64,000 nt of DNA. Source: Welwitschia mirabilis (lineage: Eukaryota > Gnetophyta > Gnetopsida > Welwitschiales). The translations under genes were made by a program, and so were the position numbers. The DNA lies in assembly GCA_051453625.1 (NCBI GenBank), contig JBOZIK010000001.1, positions 256,564,233-256,628,232 on the forward strand, in the 5' to 3' direction. A model generated the notes under the pieces. It was not told the DNA's origin, did not search any database, and saw nothing but the letters and a program-made list of their open reading frames with translations. Below, piece by piece: positions 22,641 to 34,399 of this stretch; within the stretch, counting starts at the first letter, position 1, and each line of letters opens with the position of its first letter.

Positions 22641-25230
22641 AAGTATTTCAATGAAAAAAATGAAAGAAGTTAAAAAAAAATAACAAAAGTTAAAAAATAA
22701 TAATATTTAAAAAATGAGCGTTAATAGTTCTAAAGCTTTTTCTTGCTTGAAATATAGAGTTACGATAAATAGATGGTTCATCTAATTTGTCTTGTAAGAC
22801 TTCAACCCTATAGTTACCTCTTATAAATTATATGATAAAGGGTTGATTTAAGAAAGAAATGCCTAAACAAATATTTCACATTTTTTCACATTACCATATG
22901 TAATATTCTATACAAACTTTAACATGACTATCATCTTCATTGTACCTAAGCATCCTTACTTGCAAGTGTGAAATTCTATGCTTTAAAGATACGATTAAAT
23001 AAATCTGCATAATGTAACGAGAAAAAAAGAAGAAGCTAAAATATGTTTGCATTGGGAACTCCATGATACCCACACATATGCATGAGGAGAGCTAAACATG
23101 ATAACCTCCAAATTACTTACACATACCATGGAGAAGATACATGTGTGCATATGAAAAGTTTTTCATGAAGAATTCCTAGTGAATAATTATTTTCTAAGGA
23201 GGGTAAAAAATTTTTAAGCACATTTGTATGGGGAAGATACACATTATGAAGATGTCTGCTTTTATAAAGAAGATGCACAATGTATATTAAAGACCTTTAC
23301 TTTTCTGGGAAAGCTACATATCATACACATACTTCCTTATCATAATGCTTCATTAAAGATGACATATGTATATATTTAAAATTACTTGTACAAACTTGGT
23401 AACTATCATTAAAATGTAGAGGTTCTAACAATTTTAAAAAATCAAAACCTATGTGAGCATTACTTTTCATGGGAGAACACCAAATGGGTTATGGAGACAT
23501 AAATGTGTAAGCAGTTTAGTTTTCAAAACAATAGAGAGCAGGAGAGTGTATGTGTATTATATAGGCATGATATACACTCTATATAATGAAGAGATTCATG
23601 GCATATTTACATTATGGAGAGAAGACCTTATATAAAAGGCCTCCATTCTATGGGAAGACACGCATCATGTAGAGGAAAGACCTCCCTACAACTCTGATCT
23701 TTTATGATAACTATAGATATCTCTACTAACCATTACCCATAAAAAGGAGGTAACTAGTGTAGGAATGCACTAGTTGTAATAGTTATAAAAAGTTAGAACC
23801 TATGTAAACATCACCTTGCAAAATCAAATAATATATGGAAACATAGATATGTATATATTAGTAAATACAAATGAGCCATAAGTGAACATCTTTTCTTACC
23901 ACTATAATAATGACATACTTTAGCTAGATTTTTTTAATAGATACACACATTCATCTATGATAACCTATTTCATGGATGACGATGTTAGGACATTTAATTT
24001 TGTATTTGTTTGATAGGATTGGACATGCATTTAGAGAAACTTTTTCTCTTGATGTAAACTTGATTTCTTGATTGTGATAGACCTATACATATAGAGTAAC
24101 TAATTAATGAAAATACATTATAGTTGACGTGTATTAGGAAATAGATTAAATCTTATCATATATATGTTTATAGTTTTAGTTAAAATGAATTTTCAAGTTG
24201 TAAAATTGTTTTATTTCATTTATTTAACTAATTAATCATCCTTTTTTTCATTTCATGTTTTAAGTAGAATAAATATTTTAGCTAGATAATAATAATTCAA
24301 GCCTTACCTAGTTGAGAAAACCATAAGTAACACATTTTAATGATTTGAAATAGATTCATGAAGTTAGGTATCATTTATCATTAATTTGAGTGACCAATTT
24401 TAAATCATATAAGTAAGTGTAGGTTATTAAAAATGAAACAGAAAAGTAAAAAACTTGATTTTTACCTCATTGCCCTTATTTCCTACTACTGCATAGTATA
24501 AACCCATGATGATGTCATGTTATACCCATTTAAATTTTTCTAATTGCAACCATGCACTTTACATGATACTATTGCATGCCTTGTCAATGCTATTGACTTG
24601 TTTGCTCACCACATCTAGTTACTAATTCCTTTTTAATCCTTCCACATATACATTATCCTTATAGCTTAATTATGTGCTCCATGAATTTGATTTCATTGAC
24701 ATTCCTATATTGTCATCACGTTATTACCCCATAACCTTTTCAACTACAATTATCATGAAAGATAAGTTTGGAGACATTATTTTCAATGGGGTGTTGACTT
24801 AATATGAATTTAGAGATACTCTCATATATGTGGTGTTTCAATGCTAAATAATAGTAAATGTGTCTGTGTCTTTAAATATATAATAATGTATGATACTGTC
24901 TAACTCTCTAAGTTAATTTAAACATTGGAAATAGTGTACAAATTTATTGGAGGGTTTAAAATTAGCATTATTTTTTGAAAATTACATTGGAAAAATGTGA
25001 ACTACATGGAAATTTACATTTTTTGTGGTTAGAAAATTTTAAAAAGTCAAAAAATTTTTTGATGAAGTAAGAAATTTTCTTAATGAATTCAAATGCTATC
25101 TTTGTAATTGTCATGATTCTAACCACTTCTTACAAATATACAACTACAAAGCATGGTTTATAATAATGGATTCAATAATCAATATGATATAATGATAAGG
25201 TATTTAGATTCCTAAATTTTAAGAGCCTTT
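22641..25230 (+). other. Non-coding 3' region of Athila-like element 1
   Basis: About 2.6 kb between integrase and 3' LTR, where Athila elements may carry an env-like frame. No such frame is readable. The segment at 23100-23700 contains a degenerate recurring motif, listed separately. No clear polypurine tract was found. Confidence 0.45.
23100..23690 (+). repeat. Degenerate recurring motif, 'atgggaagacac..cat' type
   Basis: Variants occur near 23107 (atggagaagataca), 23228 (atggggaagatacac), 23311 (ctgggaaagctaca), 23469 (atgggagaacac), 23613 (atggagagaagacc) and 23650 (atgggaagacacgc). Spacing is irregular, roughly 40-150 bases. It looks like an eroded tandem array in the element's 3' region. 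Confidence 0.4.
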
Positions 25231-26630
25231 ATAACACTTCAATGTAGAACTTACTAACTGACTAGCAAATGGCTAGTTTAAGGATATGTTTAAACTTAGA
25301 TTTTTATATTTTAAACTCTTAAATTTATCAAATGAATATATTTTTTCAAGGATTTATATATCATATTAGTAACTAATTTATTTCTAATTATATTTATTTG
25401 TTTGTTACTGAAATTACTATTATAATAAGAATTAATTTGCATTATTTTGTCTACAACACAACCCAAACTACGTAAATGCCATTAAAGTGGATTTAACTAA
25501 GGATATAGGTTCTATCGTCATCACTAGTTGCTACTAATTTATGAAGGCAAGTATGTTTCACATATTAAAATATCCTAAACAAATGCTAAAGTAACTAATC
25601 CACTATATAACCAAATGCTAAACCAGTTTTTACTAACTAAATAACTAGATATCTATGTCTTGCTTAAGGATATCTATTGTTGTTCCTATTTAAATAATAA
25701 GGATGTACCAATAGATTTTTTTTTAAAGGAGAGCTATAAAACACTAGTTTACTCTAAGGGCTAAGAATATTCATTCTTCATTCATCTTTCATCTATGATT
25801 AATATTGAAGCTTAAAGTTCATATTCAGGAAAGTTTCATTTATCATCACCTATCAAAACTTTTCTATTTCTAGAATTCCAATGGCTACAATAAGGGCTAG
25901 CTTATCATGAGGTTATAACCCTCATTTCTCCCTCCTTAAGTACGAGGAAATGACTAGTTCATTTAGAATTTGTCATGCTATGCCTAGGGTTTACTCTAAA
26001 CCAATGTTTTCTATAGTGGTTATATCAGTGATGAATTATAACTAAATTTATTTTACTTTCCATCTTTGATTCAACCAAGATTACAAGTTATATAATAGTA
26101 TTTGGTAACTTTCTACTTGTAGAACTAGTCATTTAATTTTTCATAGGATTTATATGATTGATATATTAGTAGATGATATCTTTCATACTATCCTATGGGT
26201 TTCTTATATTTTATTAAATAAACAATGTTTCTTGTTTGTACTCTCTTTGCATTTAAAATCTAGATGAGAATACTTTATTTTCTATCTAGTAAGATAACTC
26301 GTAATTAGTGGAATATCTCTTACTTGACTAAGGTTTATATGATAGATCTCCTTGTAAATAGTTATTCTAGATTTTCAGAAGAAGATATTAATCCATTAGT
26401 GAATTACTTTATAAAACCTCCTTATACTTAACAACTATCTATGAAATAATCCAAAATTTTTGAAAATATTCAAAAGACTTTTATAATATCTATGAGATGC
26501 TAATAATTAGGGTTATTTATCATAAAATAGATAATATAGTTTATTATTATAAACTTATTACATACACATTGATCCTTAGGACACATTTTTCATAGATCAT
26601 AATATATTATAGAAGTTAAGGCATAGTAAG
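25230..26630 (+). repeat. 3' LTR of Athila-like element 1
   Basis: Aligns with 5190-6588 over its length: 'agtaactaatttatt' (25365) with 'agtaattaatttatt' (5349), 'catgaggttataaccct' (25908) with its match at 5892, and 'ttcaaaagact' types near the end. The alignment ends before the primer site, as expected for a 3' LTR. Outer edges are uncertain by tens of bases. Confidence 0.65.
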
Positions 26631-29400
26631 TAGTTAGGTTGTTTTTTTTCCTTTTAGTTTATTTTATTTTCTTTTTCTTTTTTTAGTTGTTGTTGTTAAA
26701 AGTCTTTTTCAAACTATGTTCATGCAAAAAAGATGTTTTTAGACTTATTAATGGAAATTACAAATTAAAAAAAAGGATTGAATTGGAATCTTGTGAAAGA
26801 AAGAAGGGATATTATTCATGGTGAGATTGGGCTACACTTGTTCTTTTATTAATGCATTATGCAAGATTACCCTAGGGATACAAATCTTGCATGGCCAAAC
26901 CCAACTTTTACTAATAAAGCTAGTACTTTCATTTATAGTATAGTCCTAGTGTCATTCTTCCACGAGGATAGATGTGATGAACTATCAATAAAGCAAGCAC
27001 AATGAAAATGAGTGACTAAATTATATAAAAGGACTAGAAATGGAACTTAAATTCAATATTATTGAAATGAATTCGAAGATAGAAAGAGTCTTTAAATAAA
27101 TTCATGTAGCTTTACTTTAGTAGTTTTTCTCAAGCATAGTTGGCATAATCTCATTCACCATAGACATGAGGGTGACATTTCTAAGTCACTCTAGCTTTCA
27201 TAGCATGAATATTATGAGCATTAAGATCCATAAAATAAAGACTTAGTTTATGAAGCTCAAGTGCAAAGAAGAATCACACATGAAATCTTAAAGTAATAAC
27301 ATGTTTTAGCTAATTCTACGCATAACAACTATGAAGCAATCACCACTTGGTACTAAACTAATGAACTAAGAAAAGAGCATGAAATACTTTAGTATTAGAT
27401 AAGTAAATCATTTAATCCATGAAAAGCATTCATGCTAATCCAAGAAACATCATGCCAGCTTGAACTCTAGCCCATCCCTAATGGGGGAATTACAATGAGC
27501 TCATGACCAAAGCTATAATAATCTCCTTGTATGATATGACAATCTACCCCTTCAATTGAATTGAATTAGGCTATTTATTTGCTAAATTAGGGTTAGGAAT
27601 TAGGGTTTGTAAGGCCTAATGGAGTTACTCTTTAAATTTCCCAAAGTGTAGTGGGATTGTTCTTTAGTTATGAAGCCAAATTGAGGGGCTCCTCTTAGAA
27701 AATATTCTTCATTTATCAAATGACTCTGAAAGTGCTCCAAATGAATTGTTTGTAATTTGAAGGCTTATTAAGATTTATTTTGGACATAGTAACTAGCACC
27801 ATTACTCTAGAACTAGAATTGCCCCTAGAACTAGTGTCACTGTTAAAGATGCTTGGCACACTTGCATCTTCTGCCACAATACTCCAAATAATGCTATTAT
27901 TCTAAAAATAATAATGATAAAGCAAATTATTATTAAAACTGGATTTTCATAGCCTTAAGCATAATAAATATATATAAGTATTGTAATGATTAATCAAGCA
28001 TGCTAACATGGCCTAGATTTCTTAATATAAATGTTAATTTTTGCATGTTATTAGGTATCATAGAAGATTTAGAGCTTGAAACCATGAGTGACAATATGAA
28101 TTTTTCTTTATTAGAGGCATGTATTTGTTTATTATTGGATGCATGTATCTATTTTCTCTTACTAGGGAATGTCTTTATTTCCTCTTACTAAGGCATTATA
28201 AGACTCTAGCTTAAGTTATCTTTATTAAGCACTAATTGTTTTTCTAATTTTAAGATTTGGATTAATTATAATGCTTAGTGGAATCTAAGAAAAACTTCTA
28301 CTTATAATTTATTAGTATACTTATATATCTTTGGGAAAACTAGACAATATAATTATTTATTATAAAATTAAAAATAGATTATTTTTTGTTTTCAAATAGT
28401 AATGATGTCATACTTTTGTATTTTATAATTTTTCATAGTTTTTCCCACCACACAAAGATATCTTATATATGGTTGATAAGATCTAAAATTACTATAATAC
28501 AATGAACATAGCTTTACTATAATTCTTAACCAATATACTAAGAGGTTATAACTCTTATTCATGGAATTTTAACTAGGTATCTAGTAGCCATTTAAATATG
28601 AGTTAGTTCTAATTTAGGTTATAAACTATATTAAACATACTAGAACCAACTTTATAGGATTAAAAATCACCTTAATATATCATCAGGAAAGTGACAGGCG
28701 ATAGGTGACATGGATGCATACTTATAAGTAGCCTTAGCTTCCTTGAAATGTTTTAGGTGGTACATCATAATCCTTAAATATCACAACCTTAGAATATTAA
28801 GTTAAAATAAGTTCATATATGGGTAAGGTAGTAGAGTGGTGATTGACTCTACTTTCAGAACGCAAAGAACTGTAGAGAAATAAAGAGAAGAAGAAATTTT
28901 TAAATTTTTTTCCTATTTTCATCTTATAAACTTTAGAATTTACTTTTATATGTAAGAATAATCAACTAGGTTTTTATTAGGGTTTTATTTTTCCCTAAGT
29001 GTAGTACCATAGTAAATCTTACTAGTGACTTAGTAGTTTCCTCTCAATGAGAAAATATGCTTTCTTTTAAGGAATTTAGAGTATCCAGAGGAAAACCTTG
29101 GAAATATGGTCTATAATAAAACCTCCTTAAAAAAAGGTTACAATATGAGAGAAATACTTCATAGAGAAGTAGTTATGTTTTGTTACACATCCCATAGCAA
29201 TAATATTCATGCATTACAAATCTTGTAATGCTGAGAGAAAATGTACTACACATCCATAATTTTAATATTAAGAATGACTTTTCTTAGTAACTCTAAAAGT
29301 TAAACAAATCCTGATATCTATAGAAAAATGAATTGCACAAACTCATAATAAATCCTATCTTGAATTGAAAACGTTAAAATTTTTCTTAATCAAGTGGCTT
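26631..29400. other. Unassigned AT-rich stretch
   Basis: No domain, LTR pair or RNA gene recognised over about 2.8 kb. A 63-codon frame at 28000-28191 has no recognisable content. A 'ttagggttaggaattaggg' run near 27583 is telomere-like only by chance-level similarity. The 3' half of the minus-strand copia element that follows may be hidden at the right end. Confidence 0.4.
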
Positions 29401-29419
29401 TTTTTGAATATTAGAGCTT

Positions 29420-31250
29420 TGTTCAATGGTTAAATGGTATACTAGTATGATATCTTCATGTTGTATAAGTTTCTTAATTTGATGGATTGATTCCCATGTA
29501 CCATTTTCCACGAGTATGTAAAATTCTTCTTTCATGGCTTATACCTAGTGATAATGTAGAACAGAACCTTTAAAAGAGATTTTTTCACCATCAAAAGTTA
29601 ATGATGTGCAATCATCATCAAGAAAAAATGTATGAGAGCTCTGTCTAGTTCTAGGTTTCCCTTTTCATTGTTACAAACATCTTATAGAGTGGACTTTAAC
29701 CAAGTGCATTGTCTTACTAGAAAATTTTAGGTAGTTGTTACTAGAATCATATTCATATGTTCTGAAAAGATCAATATATTTAACTCCTTCAGGTTGTACA
29801 GTGGACAAATCATTTTAATTAGAAGAAACTAATGAGTTAAAATTAGCAGATACACCTACCTCCTCATTAGTAGGGAATTGAGCATTTGATATTTATATAG
29901 AATAATAGAATTGATGTACCTTGGAAAGATCAAACTAAAAACTACTTTAGAAAGTTTTAAAAAAGATGACATCATGAGAGATGATGATTTTGTGATACTC
30001 AGGACTGTACATTCGATATCATTTTGTTCAACTACATATTCCATACATATGCTAACATGAGCATGTGCACTAAGCTTTTAATAATGTTTAGTAGAAATAT
30101 GAATATAGAAATTACATCTAAACACATGAAGATGGTTTAGAATAGGTTTATGTCCATTTCATTTTTAGTAAGAGATATACTCCTTTTATAAACATGACTA
30201 ATAAGATTACTAAAATAGTAAATTCAATTCATAAATAGGTTTTTTAACCAGTAAAGAATATCATTAAATGTGGTATATCCATGGTTATTTGATTAAATCA
30301 TTCAACAATGCCATTGTATTAAGGGGTGCTTGAGCATGTTTTAAAATCATGAATGCCTTCTGAAGCAATAAATTCTTTAAATGCCATTAATGTGTATTAA
30401 TCATTATTTTTAAGACTGAAATCTTGATCTTATCACTAGTTTTCTTTTACATTATTATTGTAAAAATTTTTAAAATATTTAAAATAACAGATTTTGATTC
30501 CATAAAATACACTAAGACATATGCAAAAAATCATCTATGAATCATATAAGTAACAATATCCTTAGAGTGTATGGAATAGCATAAGATTACAAGATCACTA
30601 CAAATGAGTAGAATCTTTTAATTAGTGCACCACTTACTTAAAAGAAATAACTATAATGTTGCTTTATCTAATATACATGCTTTAAACTAAGGAAAATCAT
30701 GTGGAATGGAGGCATAAGATAATGTCTATTCTCAATCATTACAGTTAAAGAATAAAAATTAGAATGACTTAAACAAGCAAGTCACAGTGGTAATGGGGAA
30801 TTTTCTTATTATGAAATATGACATGAAATTTCATGTAAACTAATACATTTTAAAAGATGCATTAGTTTTCCATCTACCTAGCCTTTCATGATAAGATTCT
30901 AAGTAGCATAAAAGATGCCAATGAAATCAATTATCATGAAGATTAAATGATCTTCTCTAATTAATGTGGAAAGGGAGAGAAGATGTAACCTCAAAGACGG
31001 AGATATAGAACATAGGATAAAATTCCCTATAAGAGAAAAGAAACTTAAAAGGTAATTAAATCACGACCTTCTATAGAACTGGAGTTCTGTGTGTTAAGAA
31101 AGCTTGACTAGGCTATGATCTAAAATCATCTAAATAGTAATGCTTATACAACATATGCCTGAATGCACCACTCTTTAGAATCTAAGATTCCTCATGAGGT
31201 GTGTGTTAATACATACATGAAAAATCATAACTTTACAACATGACATTAGA
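29420..31250 (-). pseudogene. Copia protease, integrase and RT start of the second minus-strand element
   Basis: Reading leftward: a protease remnant ILDS near 31190-31170 in a context matching WILDSGAS; a pre-integrase stretch; integrase C-terminal core FKEFIASEGIHDFKTCSSTP followed by YNGIVE..NQ at about 30380-30290, which carries the catalytic Glu (usual TPQQNGVVERKN); and AMKEEFYILVENGTWESI at about 29545-29490, the RT N-terminus (usual AMxEEMxSLxKNxTWELV). Between and after these the frames are lost. Confidence 0.7.
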
Positions 31251-32174
31251 TTCATAATATTCAACATTGTTTAGAGAACTAGTATCATGAGTAACTGCAT
31301 TTGCCTTAAGTGTAGCTTTGATTTTATCCTAAGGCATTTGATAACATTTAGTTGTATAATCTTGTTTTCCATAACACAAACATTAATACATGTTCCACTT
31401 TAGAGTAGTATTTCTGTGATGTGGTTTCTTCTTTAATTGAAACTGATGGCATTGAGTAAGTAGAGTTGAGTGCTATTTCTTGGGAGCTTTATCCTTGTTA
31501 TGATGTTTAACATTAGGAGGGTGTTTACTTAAGAATTTTTCTTTTTTTTGGACATGAATCACTATGAGGATGTAATACTTTAAGTATAATTTCATAGGAC
31601 AAGGTATTGGTAAAGTTAAACTATGTTTTGGCTATAATAAGATCCTTATTGAGCATATCAAATATTATTTGTGCTAGTTTTCTACTACCATGTAGTGGCA
31701 TAACATAGCTATGTAAATATGGATCCACTAAATAATATCTAACCAAGTTGATGTAATGCATGTAAACTTGGTTTTACATGGAAATTTCAGTAGTATTGCC
31801 TTAATATCAATCATTTATATAATTAGTTATCACATTTTTCCTTTTTAATAATGTATGTTATTCATGCTTTTTATGATATTGATAAGATCTAAGTCATTCT
31901 TTGAGTATAATGTATCCCGTAATATGATGAAGTTGGAGTAGTTAGTCTTACCAAAATCTACAATCTTCTGAAGTTATGAAGCCATTATTTTCTTATAATT
32001 TTTATTAACTTACTATCAGTAGGATTTTAATCATTTTTCTTCCTCTATGTGTTAAAGAATAACATGCACTTTATCAAAGAAATTAATGTCAAAATCATAG
32101 ATGCACATGGTGGGTATGAAATCTTCATGTTAATATTTCCAAGTCTAATTATCCTAAAGAATGACTTGTATGTT
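31251..32174 (-). pseudogene. Copia gag of the second minus-strand element
   Basis: Located between primer site and protease. Near 31375-31335 the minus strand encodes CYGKQDYTTKCYQ, a decayed CCHC zinc knuckle. An MANIQ start close to the primer site is possible but the frame breaks at once. Low sequence preservation; assignment rests mainly on position. Confidence 0.45.
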
Positions 32175-32188
32175 GGCCATGATTCCAA
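32175..32188 (-). other. Primer binding site of the second minus-strand copia element
   Basis: The minus strand reads TTGGAATCATGGCC, 11 of 14 identical to the initiator-Met primer site TTGGTATCAGAGCC. It marks the inner edge of the LTR beginning at 32189-32190 with TGTCAA. Confidence 0.6.
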
Positions 32189-32568
32189 TTGTCAATACTG
32201 ATGTGAAGAAGTTAACAAATATTTTAAACTTATCCTTTAAGGTTTTCATATCTAACAGATTAGCAAGAAGATATGACAAGTTATGAGGTATAGTTAATTT
32301 TTAGGGGAAACTTGCTTACATCCATAACTAAATAATGGAATTATCCTTTACATAGTCAAATAAAAATGAGAAAATGATAAGACAAAAAAAATTAAACGAT
32401 GTAGTTAATTTGAAAGGAATTTTACTCACATCCATAATCTCAATAATCTATCTAAATCATAATGACATGAAAATATGTTAGGAAAGAGAGAGAAAGTGAG
32501 AGAGTGAAAGAGAGGGAGAGTTAAAGTGAGAGTGTGAGAGTGTGTGTGTGTATGTGTGAGAGTGAGAG

Positions 32569-32649
<81 letters not shown>

Positions 32650-32830
32650 GAGGACAAGTTATAAGAAAGAGGTATCATCAATTTCAGAGGGATCTCACTC
32701 ACACTCACAAGTCAAATGATCTATTTAATCCATAACAGTATGATTAAAATGACAAAGTTAACCTATAGAGAATAATGATTACACACATAAAGGAAAGCAA
32801 AAATAATTCTTATGTAAACATGATAGTTTT
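32189..32830 (-). repeat. LTR of the second minus-strand copia element
   Basis: Lies just outside the primer site and runs to the join with the truncated Athila LTR. It contains three loose copies of a segment ending 'ctcacatccataa' (near 32315, 32428 and 32695) and the GA microsatellite. The outer end is approximate and no partner LTR was found. Confidence 0.45.
32484..32655 (+). repeat. (AG)n microsatellite with GT/GA flanks
   Basis: About 32 uninterrupted AG units at 32579-32642, flanked by purine-rich imperfect repeats including a short GT run near 32540. Open frames across it on both strands (Arg-Glu and Ser-Leu repeats) are artefacts of the repeat. Confidence 0.95.
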
Positions 32831-33588
32831 CAATATAATGGACCTAAATTATTAACTCATGAGGTATGAGAAAATGATTAAATCATGAGGTATTTGTTTT
32901 TCCAAGTTCTAGTATTTGATCTATGCTAATTTTGTATTATTTGTAGTGTTTGCATCGTTGGTGAATGCACTTTGTCCTATGATTGTATTTGCTATATTCT
33001 TCCATTATTAATCCAATTATGATTACTAGTTATTAAATAGTTGATTTTTAGTGTTCTTTTTATTTCTTTCTTAGATCTATTCCTTTAACATATTATTAAG
33101 ATTTAGATGATTTATATGTTATTTTATGGTATCTTATATGCTATTCTAGTGTTTTCTACATTCCATTACAAGACATAAGATTTCTAATAGTTATGATTTC
33201 ATAAAATTTAAAATTTGTAGTAAATAATTTATTACTTATTATGGATATAGGTTGTACTTAGTATAATATCTTTTATTTAGGTAGAGTTTCCTTGATAGGC
33301 TGCCTTATGAACTTCGTTCTTGATTTTTAGGAAATTCTACTATATCCCTTTCAAAATCCTTTTTTCTTAAATATTCAATTGAAATATTTACTTAAACATT
33401 ATGAGCCTTGAAATACCTTTGTAATCTTTGAGAAAAAATGACAATTACAATCAACTATACTATAATAAGATACTATATTTATTTCAAACTAGTACTTATA
33501 CCTTAACAACAAGAGTGCATCTTTCAAAATCATGAATTATAAAAAATTCAGGTCATAGAAAGTTTTTGATATTATAGCTAGAGCTGCA
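32830..33588 (+). repeat. Truncated 5' LTR of Athila-like element 2
   Basis: Matches element 1's LTR only from about 5850 onward ('ggtgaatgcactttg' at 32960 and 6013). The left 650-700 bases are absent. The right edge is set by the primer site. Confidence 0.65.
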
Positions 33589-33589
33589 A

Positions 33590-33607
33590 TTGGTGTTCCT
33601 TGACCTG
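33590..33607 (+). other. Primer binding site of Athila-like element 2
   Basis: 'ttggtgttccttgacctg' matches the Athila/Tat primer site TTGGTGCCGTTGCCGGGG at most positions and follows an LTR end 'gctgca'. Confidence 0.6.
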
Positions 33608-34399
33608 CTAAGTTTTTATTTTTTAATTTTTTTATTTTATAAAAAACTTATATTTTTTATAGGAACTTGGAGCATCTAGGGCATAAAATTATGGATCTAC
33701 AAATACTTTTCTTAGATCTATTGTATGAAACTTCACTTCTATCTAGGTGTATTTGAATCTTATTTTACATTCCTAATTGTAGAAAAGGTAGGTTTAACCT
33801 ATTATCAAAATTCATGAAATCTCTTTGTGTATTTTATTATTGGTAGGATTCTCTACATTATGGACAAGCAATTTTTAAATTTAGAAAAATTCTCTATCAA
33901 ATGTCCAATGCTAAATAGCATAAGCTTGTTCTTTGTTTACTATCTATTTTTCACAATATAAGTCTCTACATTTGACTGATGTGAGCATTACTTATATTGA
34001 CATTACTATCCTTTTTATGAATTTCATCATCATTTAGATTTTAAATTATGTGTTTCAATAATTTGTATTAATTTTCTTTACTAGTATATCATACAAATAT
34101 TTTTATTTATCTTAACTTCTCTTGCAGCATTAAATCAGATCAACTAGTAGCCAATTTCATAAGGAAAGTGATGAACAATTGGAATACTGACCACTCTGAA
34201 ATGACTTTGATTTTAACTTTGACAAAGAATACTTAAAATCTAAATTTTAAATAGGTGAAACTGCTATTGAAAATCTAATGGATATTCTTTTAACTGAATT
34301 AACCATGTATAACCAATAGAGATAGTGCCCATTAAGGATCCCCTAGGAGAACATTAAGAGCATTATGTAACCTAAGTGTTAGTTTCATATTCGTATATG

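Larger units (their letters stand above)
5190..26630 (+). mobile_element. Athila-like Ty3/gypsy element 1, interrupted by a nested insertion
   Basis: Full-length but dead element: 5' LTR (about 5190-6588), primer site (6591-6608), gag (from about 7195), an interruption at 8122-18597, then gag end, protease, RT, RNase H, integrase (18598-22640), a non-coding 3' region and a 3' LTR (about 25230-26630). The element without its insertion would be about 11 kb, normal for Athila lineages. The evidence is collinear homology to element 2 at 32830-37740 and family-typical residues in every domain. LTR outer ends and the flanking target duplication could not be fixed because the termini have diverged. 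Confidence 0.75.
29400..32830 (-). mobile_element. Second minus-strand Ty1/copia element, 5' half
   Basis: In transcription order from right to left: LTR (32189-32830), primer site (32175-32188), gag, protease remnant, integrase and the first residues of RT. The RT core, RNase H and 3' LTR expected to the left of 29400 were not found, so the element is truncated or decayed there. Its right edge abuts a truncated Athila LTR. Confidence 0.6.

Noticed and set aside
23100-23690. CRISPR-like array
   Set aside because: Repeats are degenerate, irregularly spaced, lie within a plant retrotransposon and have no spacer structure.
27580-27610. Interstitial telomere repeat (ttagggttagg)
   Set aside because: Only two or three imperfect units; expected by chance in AT-rich DNA.
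29856-30044. 62-codon minus-strand frame as an independent gene
   Set aside because: Lies between the integrase and RT remnants of a copia element; most likely part of its decayed polyprotein.
32478-32735. Open frames rich in Arg-Glu or Ser-Leu
   Set aside because: Translations of the (AG)n microsatellite; no protein content.
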